DNA of 64,000 nucleotides from contig OZ026597.1 of assembly GCA_964020085.1 (NCBI GenBank), forward strand, positions 22,202,221-22,266,220. The letters run 5' to 3'. Shown in pieces: positions 21,701 through 36,700 of the stretch. The notes below the pieces were generated by a model, which saw only the letters and a program-made list of their open reading frames with translations, was not told the DNA's origin and did not search any database. Position 1 is the stretch's first letter. Each line of letters opens with the position of its first letter. Origin of the DNA: Micromussa lordhowensis. Taxonomy: Eukaryota > Cnidaria > Anthozoa > Scleractinia > Lobophylliidae. The translations under genes and the position numbers were made by a program.

Positions 21701-24700
21701 GGACGAGGCCAATTTCAAGCCATCTTGACCGAACAAGCTTGATCAATAAAGGATTTGCTATATGGCTTTCGGAGAAATTTTTCTGGGGGGACGCGGCGGG
21801 TAGTCCAGAGCGGGCAAGATAGCTCCATCTTGCCCACTCGGGTAGCCAATCACAGCCCAGGATTTGGTTCATCTTGCCCACTCACGAAGCTAGTCATATA
21901 ATAATTTATATTCTTATCCAAGTGCTGCGCTTACCTGGAGTCGGAGTCGGAGTTGACGCTGGAAACAAAAATAGAAAGATACTTCAGATCAAGGGAGCGC
22001 ATTTTACTGACTTAACTTCACATCATGCAGCGCATGCTGTTACCTTTCACCTGAATCTAAAATTGTTCGGCGAAAATTTTTCTGTTTTTTTCTCTTCTTT
22101 TTATCGTCTTTTTTTTAGCTTTGTCCTTTTTCTTGTCACTTTTTTTGATATTTTGAAAGCCTTAATTAGCAACATGACATTCTTTTTGGATAGAAGATAC
22201 CAACTCTCGTATTGGGGATCAAATAGTGTTAATTCATTGTGAAGCTGCTGTAACAGTAACAGTAACAGTAACAGCTGCTGAACCGCAGTAAATTAATTTT
22301 AGAGAAAGTAAGCACTATGAAGTTATTAATTTTACATCATTTGAAGCTACTTGTTTCTAAATTAAGGATGATATAATTCGTTTTAGTTAAGGTCAAAAAG
22401 GAATACAGACTAAATTGAGAGCTCGAAAGAACGCTCATAATTTTTTACTATTAATATATTTATTATATTACCAGAAAAAACTAAAACACATTCACTGTAT
22501 ACACGGTATTATTGCAAAATCAAACCTGCAATTGGTTTAAAGAAATGAGCTCGAATATTGCGTGCTCGAATATTGCGAGAATTTACAGAATACAGATTCT
22601 TACGTTCATATCCAACACCACAGTAGCGATAATGGCATCCAGGAGGCTTCTGCAACCTGTAGACGAAGAAACCACCACAGTTTCTTACAAGGATGTTATT
22701 ACTACTCCAGCAGCAGTTGTTGATCCAGTGATAGCATACTGTTCTGGGCACCACTCCATCATGAACCGACGGATGTCCTCCTCGAAGCCAACCTGCGGCA
22801 TGGGTGCCGCAGCGGTATGAAGGAACACACTCGTCTGACATTCGATCTCCCGCCAAGCCAACAAATCGGTACCACTTGGTCTGCAATTGATCGTCGCACT
22901 TGGCGCGAGCAGCTTGGAGGTTTCGATAGTCATATGTGTGCGAGCGGTCTGGTTCTTGAAGAATTTGGAAGCAGTTGCATTCTTGAGCTGGTCATGGAAA
23001 GAATCGAATGTTGGTATTTTAGTTTTTGACACAATATAACCTCGATATTACGGTCCCTTTCTCTTGGTGTTTTCTTGACGGAGTTTTGTTTAATTTCCGA
23101 ATTATATGATGTTTACTTGCGACGTAATTTACACCGACCGCGGTATTTTATATACATGTACGATATAGCAATATCTCTGTTTACCTGTAGGAGAAGTCGG
23201 GGTTATGGTTGGCTTTGAGGTCGTAGGCCCTACAAGGAGATAACAAGTGTCGTTACTTGAACCATTTCTAAAGCAAAATACAAATAGTTTTTATTTGCTA
23301 TTGAATTTAAACTGACCTGGAGACTGATACATTGAACCAAGAATTAGATTTCAGACAAATTGCACACCGTCAATAAGAAAAGATAACAACTTCTAATCAA
23401 CAACTTTTAATCAACTTCTGGTCTTCGTTTGCACTTTCTTGTACGTATTAAATACCGTATGATACTGACTTCATTTGGCGTTTGTTTACTCAGCTCGAAC
23501 CACCACTACGTTCAAATGAAAAGTCAAACATTGCTCTTCACAAGTCGATCCAGTTTACCTGAAGCAGTTGGCCAAAATTGGCTTGACATGAAAACTGGAG
23601 AGGCAGCTGCAAAAGAAGGCATTTTACAGTAAGGTAGCCCACTGTGAAGAAGGCAAAGACACGCTTTTCTGTAACTTTCGATCAAGTTACCACAGTTTAT
23701 TTATTAGCTTTGTAACCAATCGCTTTGCATAAGAATGCGACGGACTGATTAATTACGTGACTCACTGTGGTTACCTAAGCGAAAAATGCTCTAAAGCCAG
23801 TGAGCAAGCAATTCAGTTAGTCGATGTTACTGACCTCAATAAGCAAAAGACAGGGATAGCTCGTACCTGTCGACGGTTCTGAAGGGATTCTACTTGAAGC
23901 TGGAGGTGCTGCAACTGAAAACGAGAAGAAAAGGAAATATATATATATAAGTTCAAATTTAAAGTCCTATTTTGCTCTATCAATTAAAATAATAAACAGG
24001 GATGGCGCGTACACGTTGAATGTTTCGGATGAGTTCTACTTGAAAGTGGAGGCGCTGCAACAGAAGATGAGAAAAAGCAAAATGATGTAAAAAAAAACCT
24101 CATGCAGATACACGGTAAAATTGTCTCCTATAAGAAAAAGAAAATGAGTGTCATTTCCCTCGATAATTTTAAGACAGGCATATAAAGTACGTTTAGAAGG
24201 CTTTGGAGAAATCCTGCAAGAAATTGGAGTCGCTTCAAAAAGAAAAAAAGAGGTTAGATTGTCCTCTATAAAAAAGAAATAGATTTTATTTTAAAGTAAA
24301 AGATCAAATTGAAGGAATTTCTCTTGGAATTGAAAGCGCTGTAAGCAGTGAAAAAACAAATAAACATGAAACACTGAATAAATTCAAATTTGCTAAGACT
24401 ATTCGTAAAATGGATATGTTTTATGCAGCCTTGCAATTACCCACTTAATTTTCTCGTCCAATAAAATGGGACCGTAATTTAGTTTGCATGGATTCATCCA
24501 GCTCATTGCTCATATGGTCGATTTACCTGAAGGAGTGGGATGAATTTTGCTTGACACGAAAACAGGGGATGCTGCAAAACAAAAATTATTTTACTGCAGT
24601 TACTTTATGTCACCTTACTTTTAGAGTAAAGAGGAAGAAAAAAAGAAACACAGACAAAAGCAGTGGTATGGGTAAAATAGAATAAATATTGAGAACAATG

Positions 24701-27700
24701 AAAAACATTTTTTCCAGAAAATGGAGCCAACCGGCATTCATTGTCAGTTACCTGAGGGAGGGGGTGGACTTTGTAGTTTTGATGACCTTGGAAACACTGC
24801 AAGAAGAAGAGAGGGTTCCTTCTAGAATTTCAGTAGTTTTAAAATATATAGCATATTAAATGTAGCAAAGAACACTTTACATACTACTCTGCCTTGATTA
24901 ATGGCCTCAAAACGTTACTTAATAATTATAAATGTAATTACGTCTTCCAGGGTCATACCTCTGAAAACAATAACGCTAAAACCATGCTTCCTGGCTACAG
25001 GATCATCCACTGCGAAAGCATCACACTCATATCGTCCATACTGACTATCATCCCGCATTGTTAAATAGAGGAAGTGTAAGGTGACAAAGAGCTTGCGTCC
25101 ATTTTCTGAGAACAGATATTGATCTATTAATATAATCGCAGTATAATGAAATACTGATCATGAAATCAGGTTGGCTGTGACATAATTGCAATAGGTAAGA
25201 GTCATCAAAGTTAAATCGCTTTGCTTAATTCGACCGCAGAATGAAGGGTTATCATTGCCAGGATCCAAAACTGATCCATTCGGCTTCAACTTCGTGCAAT
25301 GAGCTATCAAAAGATTCTGATACGCTTCTACACTTAATTTTGAGTGTTTTAGATTTAAATGCCATTTGTTATCAGATTTTTGTTGCGTTCAGTTTTCTCT
25401 TTCAAGGAGGACGTGTCTATAATAATTGTATGGCAAACGGGGAGATCACCAAGACCTGGGAAGGTTTCGGTTTGAAAAAATGGTGCCACAAGCATGAGGA
25501 ATGCCAAATTTTAGTTATTTTTTGTTCACAAGATCTAACACCAGGGGTAAGAGAAGTCAGACATATTTCCATAGGTAGGTTAACAGAAATAATGTAAATT
25601 CCTACCTTCTGTTCTCTTTGTAAAGTACAATTTTCCATTTGCAGTGAGTTCATGGTATCCTCCAAATTCGTCTCGCCTCACAAATATTATTTTCTCAGGA
25701 ATCTTGATCCCCAACGAATCGTAAGCAACACAGGTCACGTCTGCTGAGGTAAACTCAATTGCAAAGATGTTTCGAGGAAATGGCTCGACGATGCCAAAAT
25801 TATCCGCCACTAAAACGTTAATAGGTAAGAAAATTACGTTTAAAATATGCGTATAAATGCGCTTGTCTTTAGTAAACCTATACTACTGCTCTTCAGTCTG
25901 GTCTAACACCTCTGCCAGTAATATGCAAAAATTACAACTCGTCCAGAACTTCGGAGCTCGGATAATTTGTGGTGCAACGAAATTTGAACACATAACTCCA
26001 TCACTCAAGAACTTGGGATGGCTCCCCGTAAAAAAGCAGGTTTATCTCCGGGATGCTATTTTTGCATTCAAGTGCATGACGGGCTGTGCCCCGACTTACC
26101 TGACGTCACAGTTTGTCACAAGAAGGCAGATATCTGACCGAATAACAAGAAACTCACAACAACTTAACATTCCTTTATTTAAAACCGCTACTGGCCAGAG
26201 ATCATTTCACTATAGGATAGTAAACTTATGGTCGGAATTCATTACACAAAGATTTAAAACTGTGTAAAGACCTCGCAAACTTCAAGAAAACTCTAAAGTC
26301 AAGGATGTTGAATGAGTTTTTAAAACAAAAAAAAAAGTTTTAACTCATAGTTTTATACATTTTACTGTACATATATATTTTCTTATTGTATTCATTTATT
26401 GTACTGTTCACTGAAAAACCCTATTCGGGAGTGTTCAATAAAGTTTATTATTTTTATTATTATTATGATACAAAAAAGTAACAGCTTTTGTTTAGCAAAA
26501 ACCAAACTGATTGAGTGACTGACTGACCGACTGACGGCCTGAATGAATGAGTGAGTGAGTGAGTGACTGACTGATCGTTGTAGCAAAAAACAAACTGATT
26601 GACTGACAGACGCTTTGACTGACTGACCGAACGAACGAACGATCGAATGTGCGAACGAACGAACCGAGCTAGCGAACGAACGAATGAAGGAACGAACGAA
26701 CGAACAAAGAAAAAACGAATCTCACTAGTATCCTTGCGACCAAAATATCCTGTGTTACTCTCACTTCCTTGGTTTCTATAGATAATTAAAGAACGAAAAT
26801 TTAATATTATTTGTTGAAAATAGAAAATGACTCAATTTCCACTTTGGAAGAGTATCCTATAAAACTGGGTTATATAACTTGCTCCCTACCGTCTGCCTCT
26901 ATAGTCCTTGTTCCCAATATGGCATTTTTGGCGACGTCAGACTTTCCGTCAAGGTTATCTGTTAAGTCTACACCAAATGTAATCGTAAAGAAAAGTAATG
27001 AATCATCTTCACATTAATCTGATGTTGCACTGAGCAAAGTGTAATAAATAAATGTATACTGAATTAAATAAAAAAAAGAACTGATAAAGGAAATGTAAAG
27101 CGAGATGATGAATGATAACTGACTACATTGAAGCTTTTCGTCACGTTTTAAAATAAACTTTGGTAAAAATATCACAGAACAAGCTGTTCCCGTTTCATTA
27201 AATTAGGTTTATTAACTTTACATATGCGTATGGCAAATTGAAACCGAATTCATCTGATAGATCTACCAATGTATCGAGCAATGCAGGGATATCATAACTT
27301 GTTCCTGCAATTCAATTGGATTATAAAATCCAGCTAACTAGCCAACCGACCAAACAAAATAAAAGAAAAGAATTGGAAGAAACGTGGGGGCAGCCACGCA
27401 TTTTTTCGAGATAATTAGCCTTAAATCTCAACAAAAATGCTGACATCGCATTTTTCTGAAAAAGAAGAAAACGATATTTCTTCACAGATTTCCTTAGAAT
27501 TCGCATTTACACACAGAAATGCAAACACACAAAAGACGTTATCAGTTGATGTTTAAAAATCTGCTGCTATTCTGGTGTTCCTGGTTTAAGGTGATTCCCG
27601 AGTTTTGCATTGTGCATTCCTACTGCGCACGAATTTTGCGTCATCAGCGCGCGCACATGAGCGCGCGCGCGTACAAAACATAAGTGATTTCCTTCAAATT

Positions 27701-30700
27701 AAGCTCGATAGCGAGATAAAAGCTAATTTCCTCTTAAACGAGCACGGTGACCCCCACTTTTTATTTTATAAATTCAATGAGAACAATATCCGCAATAACC
27801 GAGAAAAAATTTGGCAGAAATCTATGGCTACTCTTTTGGCAAATGAAATAAATGCTACAGATAGAGACGTAACGGGCCCATTAGAGCAAGTCCAAATTCT
27901 GTTTCCTTTAAAGGATAAAAATATCAGTTAATAATGCAGGGTATTTGAAGCCATTTCTTCTGGGACGTAGATGAATAAGCAATCAAAGAAAGTCGAATTC
28001 TGTGTGATATAACACGCCGCATTGAAAAATAATCGAGCTTATTTGTTGCGCACTGAGATAACCAAAAGTCACCAAAATAACCATATTTGTCAGCATCGTG
28101 GCATGAAAACAAGCACGGTGACCCCTCTTTTTATTACGTTTTTAACATGTCCTTGTACTGTAATGACACCATACCAAGTTTCATCGGAAATCTATGGCGG
28201 GTTCTTTTACCCGGGAATCACCTTAAACCAATTCGTCGCGAACCCATTCCAAAGTGGCAAATGCTTTTCTGAAGTCAAGTGAAACCAAGACACCTGTTAA
28301 ATCCTCATTGTTAGTGTATTCGAGAACATCGCTGATGAGTTCTTACCTACATATCGCTCCTTCATGAAGCCTGTCTGATCTGGGTGTACAAGTTTTAAAA
28401 GAATTGTCTCAATCCGTCTAGCTATGCCTTTGGATGCAATTTTATAATTAGTATTTTAACAGTGTTATTGGTCTCCAATTCTGAAGGTCTAACGGATCCG
28501 AATCAACCTTGGGAATAAGAGTAATTACTCCAATAGATGACTACCTAATGAATCAATCCACCTACATTTAGATCGAAACATTGCAGCCTTTCCTCTTATC
28601 GAATGAAGGTCTGTCTTTAAAGCTTCGTATTCATTTAAAGGTGCATTAATATTAAGCAGGTTGTTACTGTAACAAATTATGTTGTCGAGGTGATAAAGTC
28701 GCCTGGAAATTTCAGTCTCCCCTTTTTTGAAAGTGCTCTTGATTTTTGTTTTGCAAATGAAATAGATTTCTCTCTTATTACCATTTTCATTGATTCCCAG
28801 AATAGCTGCTTGTCCTAAACGAAGGAATAATTCAGGCGTATTTGAGGTACAAGTTCGTGAATATGTGCTACATACACCTTATTCCAAAATGGCTGCCATT
28901 TTAGTGTTCTTTTGTTTGCTTGCAAATTAGCCCTTGTTGCCTCGTTCAAGGGAAAATATTCTTTTGTATTTCGAGTTTAAGAACGAGGCAACAAGGGCTA
29001 ATTTGAAGGCAAACAAAAGACCACTAAAATACTGACCATTTTGGAATAAGGTGTATAGACTTCATCATCAAGCAAGGTATTGTTAAATTTCCAGAAACCA
29101 GGGCCCCTTGGGATCATTACGGGCAGGGACAGATCAAAATAGATTGCTTTAACCTGTAAAGATTTAGATTCGTATGAAAAATGTTGTGAATTTGGATGGC
29201 GGGCTCTGTAAATGTTGATTACATCAAAGGTTTCCATGGTGGCTAGTAGTAAATTTCTAAAGGGTGTAGGTTTCCAAAATGCTCCGCATTTTTTCGTTTT
29301 TGTTAGTGTACAGTTCCAATCACCGCAGATAATAATATTTGTCATTTCGGACTTGTCCACGGTGTAATTGGTTAATTCTTGGACGAACTCTAGTTGTTCT
29401 GATTGATTGTTAGGTGCGTAGATATTGCATAGCGAAGGTTTCACGCCGTTTAAATGCGTGGTGATTAAAACAATTCTCCCTGTATTGTTACTAAAGAAGT
29501 ATTCCACATTGTTGTTTATGGCTGGATCTAATAAGATGCAAACACCCTTGCTATGATGTGTCCCATGAGAAAAAAGAATCTTACCACCCATTAGGTTTTC
29601 ATTGATAAAAATCTTGCCGGCTTGAACTCGATCTGTTGCTGTATCATGAGGAAATATATCGGATAAGATTTCACGTTATGACTAACGAGACGCACACTGC
29701 AATAATTGGGCTGGATTTCTTTCTTTCCACTCGATGGCAGATGTCGATATCTTCAGGATGTACTTGAACATTCAACGCATTGGCGATTTTAAGTACTGCA
29801 CCTTTACTGTCACGAATACTCTCAGGAATACCGACAATTTCGAGTTCTTTCTTTCTCGAGTATTGCTCTAAATTGTCCAAACCATCGTACAGTTAATCTA
29901 TTTCATCTCTTTGCAGAGAAATGTTTCGTTTAGCTGCATCAAGTTCAATTCTCAGTTCCTTGTTGGTGTTTTGCACATCACGTAGCACGGTCTTTGCCGC
30001 CAACAGCTTTCAAATCTCCAAAGCGACGACTTCAGTTCGCCAACTTCGTTCGAGAGTTTGATTTTCTGTGGTTCTTTGTATACTAATGAGTAAAGTTTGA
30101 ATATCATACAGGTTGGGTTCGTTTACAGTGTCAACCTCTTCTACCTCTTCATCATGTTCTTCGCTATGTGCGTTGTCGGTCGCCATGTTCGGGTGCTTTG
30201 ACGCAGAATTTTCTTCCTCTGTAGAACCTTTTGCACCTCTCTTGTTCTTTTTACCTTTTCTAATAGGCATTTGTCTCGGGAACAAACTCAAATAACGTTT
30301 CCAGGTTGGCAGAGGAAAAGATTTCTTCCCGCTCAGAAAACGTGACCGCTCTCGGCCATTGCTCACGTGCGAATGCTCAATGCTTTGAAACCCACAAAGT
30401 TTGTCACAGCAACAATCAAAACACTCTGCCACCCCTCCCGCCCAACAGATTTTTTACCATCCAGATTCTGGGTGGTAACGTGACCAACCGCAACCAGGGT
30501 CTTTTCCCCAACAACAAAGAGAGGCGGTGGAGAGAGAGCCTGGGGACGGGGTTGGGTAAACCATGATCAACCATAGTCAACCATGGCCAATTATTGGCAA
30601 CCATGGTAAAACATGGCCAGCCATGGCCAACCATGCTCAACCATGGCCTACCATAATCAACCGTGGCCAACCATGGCCAACCATGATCAACCAATGTTCA

Positions 30701-33700
30701 ACCATGCTCAACCATGCCCAACCATGACCAACCATGCTCAACCATGCCCAACCATGACCAACCATGGTTAAGCATGGCCAACCATGGCCAACCATGGCCA
30801 ACCATGGCCAACCATGGCCAACCATGGCCAACCATGGCCAACCATGGCCAACCATGGCCAACCATGGCCAACCATGGCCAACCATGGCCAACCATGGCCA
30901 ACCATGGCCAACCATGGTTAACCATGGTTAACCATGGCCAACCATGGTTAACCATGGTTAACCATGGCCAACCATGGCCAATCATGACCAATCATGACCA
31001 ACTATGGTTAACCATGGCCAACCATGACCAACCATGACCAACCATGGTTAACCATGGCCAACCATGGTCAACCATGACTAACCATGACCTACCATGGTTA
31101 GCCATGGCCAACCATGGCCAACCATGGTTAACCATGGCCAAGCATAGCCAACCATGGCCAACCATGGTCAACCATGGCCAATCATGACCAACTATGGTTA
31201 ACCATGGCCAACCATGACCAACCATGACCAACCATGGTTAACCATGGCCAACCATGGTCAACCGTGACTAACCATGACCTACCATGGTTAGCCATGGCCA
31301 ACCATGGCCAACCATGGTTAACCATGGCCAAGCATAGCCAACCATGGCCAACCATGGCCAACCATGGCCAACCATGGCCAACCATGGCCAACCATGGTTA
31401 ACCATGGTTAACCATGGCCAACCATGGTTAACCATGGTTAACCATGGCCAACCATGGCCAATCATGACCAATCATGACCAACTATGGTTAACCATGGCCA
31501 ACCATGACCAACCATGACCAACCATGGTTAACCATGGCCAACCATGGTCAACCATGACTAACCATGACCTACCATGGTTAGCCATGGCCAACCATGGCCA
31601 ACCATGGTTAACCATGGCCAAGCATAGCCAACCATGGCCAACCATGGCCAACCATGGCCAATCATGACCAACTATGGTTAACCATGGCATACCATGACCA
31701 ACCATGACCAACCATGGTTAACCATGGCCAACCATGGTCAACCGTGACTAACCATGACCTACCATGGTTAGCCATGGCCAACCATGGCCAACCATGGTTA
31801 ACCATGGCCAAGCATAGCCAACCATGGCCAACCATGGCCAACCATGACCAACCATGAACAACCATGGCCAACCATGACCAACCATGGCCAACCATGGTTA
31901 ACCATGGCCAACCATGACCAACCATGGCCAACCATGGCCAGCCATGACCAACCATGGTCCACCATGGCCAACCATGACCAACCATGGTTAACCATAGTTA
32001 ACCATAGTTAACCATGGCCAACCATGGCCAACCATGGCCAACCATGAACAACCATGGCCAACCATGACCAACCATGGCCAACCATGGTTAACCATGGCCA
32101 ACCATGACCAACCATGGCCAACCATGGCCAGCCATGACCAACCATGGTCCACCATGGCCAACCATGACCAACCATGGTTAACCATAGTTAACCATAGTTA
32201 ACCATGGCCAACCATAGTCAACCATGGTCAACCATGACCAACCATGACCAACCATGGTTAACCATGGCCAACCATGACCAACCATGGCCAACCATGGCGA
32301 ACCATGACCAACCATGGTCAACCATGGCCAGCCATGGCCAACCATGGTTAACCATGGTTAACCATGGCCAACCATGACCAACCATGGTTAACCATGGCCA
32401 ACCATGACCAACCATGGCCAACCATGGCCAGCCATGACCAACCATGGTCCACCATGGCCAACCATGACCAACCATGGTTAACCATAGTTAACCATAGTTA
32501 ACCATGGCCAACCATGGCCAACCATGACCAACTATGACCAACCATGGTTAACCATGGCCAACCATGACCGACATGGCCAACCATGGCCAAGCATGGTCAA
32601 ACATGGCTAACCGTGGTAAACCGTGGCCAACCATGGTCAACCATGGTTAACCATAGTCGACCATGGTCAACCATAGTTCAATGGAAATTATGTAATTTTT
32701 CGGGCAAACCGCTCTTGATTCGGGCAACGACACTTGGGAGAAAACATTATAAAATAATGCTGTTGGCGATGATTTCCAAAAGTCGTAAATAAAGTTTCTA
32801 GTTTATTACTTTTCAGGTGATTAGATGCCCGAAAGTGATGTCTTCAGAGATTTGGTAATATGTATAATATCGAGTAAAATGTTAAGTGTATCGTTTCCCT
32901 AACATCTGCCTAATTTTCGCGCCAAGTTCGCGGAGAGCGGGAAAACATTTTGACGAGTTCACATGAAGGTCAAGTTTAAGTCAAATGTTTTGCAAGGTCA
33001 ATTTGCGAGCCTTTTTTAATCCTTCTGTTTGTGTGTATCTTGTTTATAATTAAGGTGTATGTTTTCCTCCAGCTTGCCAATCAGCAAAATGAAAAGGCCG
33101 TCGATAAAACCCGGAACATGGAACATCCCGGAACATGCCGGAACATTCCGGAACATCCCGGAACATCGAATAATTATAATAATTATGAGAAATATATGTA
33201 AAATTAGGTTTTTTTAATTAAATGTAACAAAATTAAGCAGGTATCAGCTCAGAATACATATATAAAGAAAAGAAAACACACACACAAAGAAAAAAAACGA
33301 AGAAAACTGAAAATAACTTCAATGCGTGAAGGCTGGCAACTAACTTACCGGAAGTAGACTAAATCCATTCATTGCAGTCACCGCTTCGCTATCAGTTTAA
33401 TCACGTGACTGTCCCTTATTCGCAGATTTCGTTCTTCATTGAAAACCAAGACGGTGGCCTTCGAACGCTTGAACCAGACCGAAAAATATGGTAGCCTATG
33501 GTATACGATGTTCATGTCTTTATTTAATTTTATTTAATTCATTACGTCAATTCAAAGATATGTGTATACACGAGTTCTCATGAAGAAATGGTTCTTCCCA
33601 TGTGGGCCCATGAGATAGAAATAAAAACTCTTTAACATTGCGTTTCTTGTCTAAAATAGATCGGACTACTCGAGCTCTGATGATTGATTTTGTTATGTCT

Positions 33701-36700
33701 ATAATGACTAATTGCTTGTTACTCGAGCTTCCGAAAAGGTGTAAGCCTCGCCACGCGTTCCTCGTGGAGAGGAACGAGTGACAAGCCTGACATCGTCTGC
33801 GCTGCGTGGGAGGCTGAATTGGTGGGTCATAGTGCCAGTAGCCTCCCAAGCAGACGCTGTTATGGGCTCGTCACGCGTTCCTTCCTCACGTGGGAAAGGA
33901 ACGCGTGACGAGCCGCGTGGGAGGCTATAGTGCCAGGCGTTCCTAGCGAAGAGCGCGAAAACTGGGGATAGCCTTTTGCAACACGAAGTAACAAAACTAC
34001 AATATTAATGGCTACTGGTGTGACTTGACAATAAGTTCAGACGAACACCTCAGATTTTGAAGAAATGAGAGATCTTCGTCAAGGGAATTTCGAAGGTGAG
34101 GTAAACAACGTGGAATTGGATAAGGAAAATGCTCAAGGAAGCAACATGAATACTATTGAATCGTCTAGGTTTATAACACCATAAATTTAGGTCTGTCACA
34201 AAGACCCTGTTCGATGTAGAGCAAAGGAAACTATTATTATCTCACAGTCGAGCCATCATTTATAATGCATTAAATGACAAGCTATCACATTTTATTATCT
34301 GTAAACATGAACAAATACAACGCTCCCTATCCCTCCCCTCCTCAATTCAGTTAAAAAAAACCTAATTTTACATATATTTCTCATAATTATTATAATTATT
34401 CGATGTTCCGGGATGTTCCGGAATGTTCCGGCATGTTCCGGGATGTTCCATGTTCCTGGTTTTATCGACGGCCAAATGAAAATCAAGTTAGTTTAAAAAA
34501 TATAACACAAACAGCGGTGATAAACATATTAAAAACTTTCATTTTATAACCTTGAAAATGTATGTCGACTAGCATACGAAACGTCAAGGTTATAAAATGA
34601 ATATGTTTATCACCGCTGTTTGTGTTATATTTTTAATCAAGTTACGATGGCCGAAGACCAAGAGTTTATATCAAGTTAGTTTACCTTATATATTTTGGGC
34701 ACGACAGTATTTCGTTTTGTTTACTAGGAAATATGCTAATCAAATTGGAAGTTTTGAAATAACTTACTAAATGTAGTCAAAAGAAAGCTGTCAAAGAACA
34801 AATACTTCACACGTTATATTTCAACAGCTGTACATACCACAGTGCGCTATCTCCCGTAACCATTTCTTGCACTGTAAATGAGCATGCATGAAGGCCTTAG
34901 GTGCCAGTTATTAAATGTAAAAGGTTGAATAAATCGATGAAGCTCCATTCGATATTCAGAAGAACACACAACCAAAATCATCACGTCTCTTTTCATAGTT
35001 CCAAAGACAGTGCCATCACATGGGAGGAGGAATGGGGTGGAAAAGCGCTTTTTAGTCACGGTTTTACAAATAGCAAGGGAGTAATGATTTTAATAAACCC
35101 AAAATTGGACTGCAAAATCGAAAAGGTAATTGCAGATAAAGATGGCAAGTACATCATTGCATATATTTTTTTGAATCAAATACGCATTGTTTTGGTAAAC
35201 ATCTGTGCCAAATGATCAAACTCAACAGGTGCTATTTTTTAAAAGGCTACAATAACATTTAGAGCCATTCGTAGATGAACACATTGTAGTTGGAGGGGAT
35301 TTCAACTGCGTCCTTACAGAAATGGATAAAAAGGGAGGAAATCCGGTATTTAAGAAAACCTCGGTAATTAAAGAGATCAACCAACTTTGTTACGTATATA
35401 ATTTACCAGATGTTTGGCGATCTTTAAACCCAGATTTGGAAAGCTTTACCTGGAGAAACAAGTCTTTCACAATACAATACCGTTTACATTATTTTCTTGT
35501 TTCTCAAGACCTTTGTCGACTGACTACCTCGTGTAAAATTGTTCATGCAGCTGAAACTGATCACTCTGAAATTCTAATTCATTTTAAAAACGAAAACGCG
35601 AACCAGAGAAAAGGCCCAGGCGTCTGGAAATTCAACAATTTGCTTTTAAAGGATGAAGAGTTCATCAATAAACTTTGAAATAATTTAGACAGGAAAAGAG
35701 ATAAGTACAAAGATGTCGAAGACCGAGGTCTACAATGGGACCTGCTCAGAATGGAAATAACAGGATTCACAGTTATGTATTCAAAATCGAAAGCGAAGGC
35801 GCGAAACAATGAAGAAATTGAGCTTCAAAACAAAGCATATGAGCTGCGTGTAAAAGCAGAAAGAAATCCGGCTGATAAAAGAATTCTAAACGAATTATTT
35901 GCAACAAATTTACGCCTCGAAAAATTTGCAATATACAACTAAAGGCGCAATTCTTAGAAGTAAAGTAAGGTGGTTTGAACACGGCGAACGCAACACAAAG
36001 TATTTCCTTAACATAGAAAAAAGAAACTCCTGCCAAAAAGCTGTGACAAAGTTGAACCTTAAAGACGACACGTACACCTACGACCAGTTCGAGATTCTAC
36101 AAGAAGAAAATCAGTTTTACGAATCGCTTTACACGTCATAGAACGTCGATGCCAAAAAATTCTCGCATTTCGCCTTTCTTTAACCTAAACAACATAACAC
36201 CGCTTTCGCAGGAGGACAAATTAGCATTTGAAAACCCCATTTTCACAAACGAATGTTTGAATGCACTGAAAGAATTCACCAACAATTAAACACCTGGCAC
36301 TGACGGCTTTACTTCCGAGATTTACAAATTATTTTGGCCGGAGCCATGTACTGTAATGATTGCGAGTTTCAATTATGCATTTTATTCACTAAAAATCACT
36401 GAACGAGCGACTTCTCAACTACGCTCTCCTCCTTGCAAAATATCATATCAAATTTTTAATCTACTTGGGCCCACTCATTGTGAAAAATTAATACAAAGTA
36501 TGATATAACTGTTAACACTTTTAAGACAGTGCGAGCTGTGTTCATGCTTTTCGTTTTGCTTTTTCTTTTTTGGAGCTTTTAGTTTTTCACTCTCTCCCTC
36601 CTTCTCCCTCTGTCTGTTTTCCGTCCCATGCTAGCAATTTTGTCCTATGTTCAAGCAAGCAGTAACAACAAACAATCTGTTAAAGGAATAAAAAAGCATT

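Noticed and set aside
20853..23029. Plus-strand frames opposite the D8C exons
   Set aside because: Shadows of the minus-strand exons, which carry the conserved cysteines and splice sites.
23300..23330. TCTCCAG/GTCAGT as a 7-base microexon of gene D
   Set aside because: Would break the frame; more likely the relic of a lost linker exon.
30637..32792. Many long frames in the satellite on both strands
   Set aside because: Caused by the 10-base period without stops; present on both strands alike.
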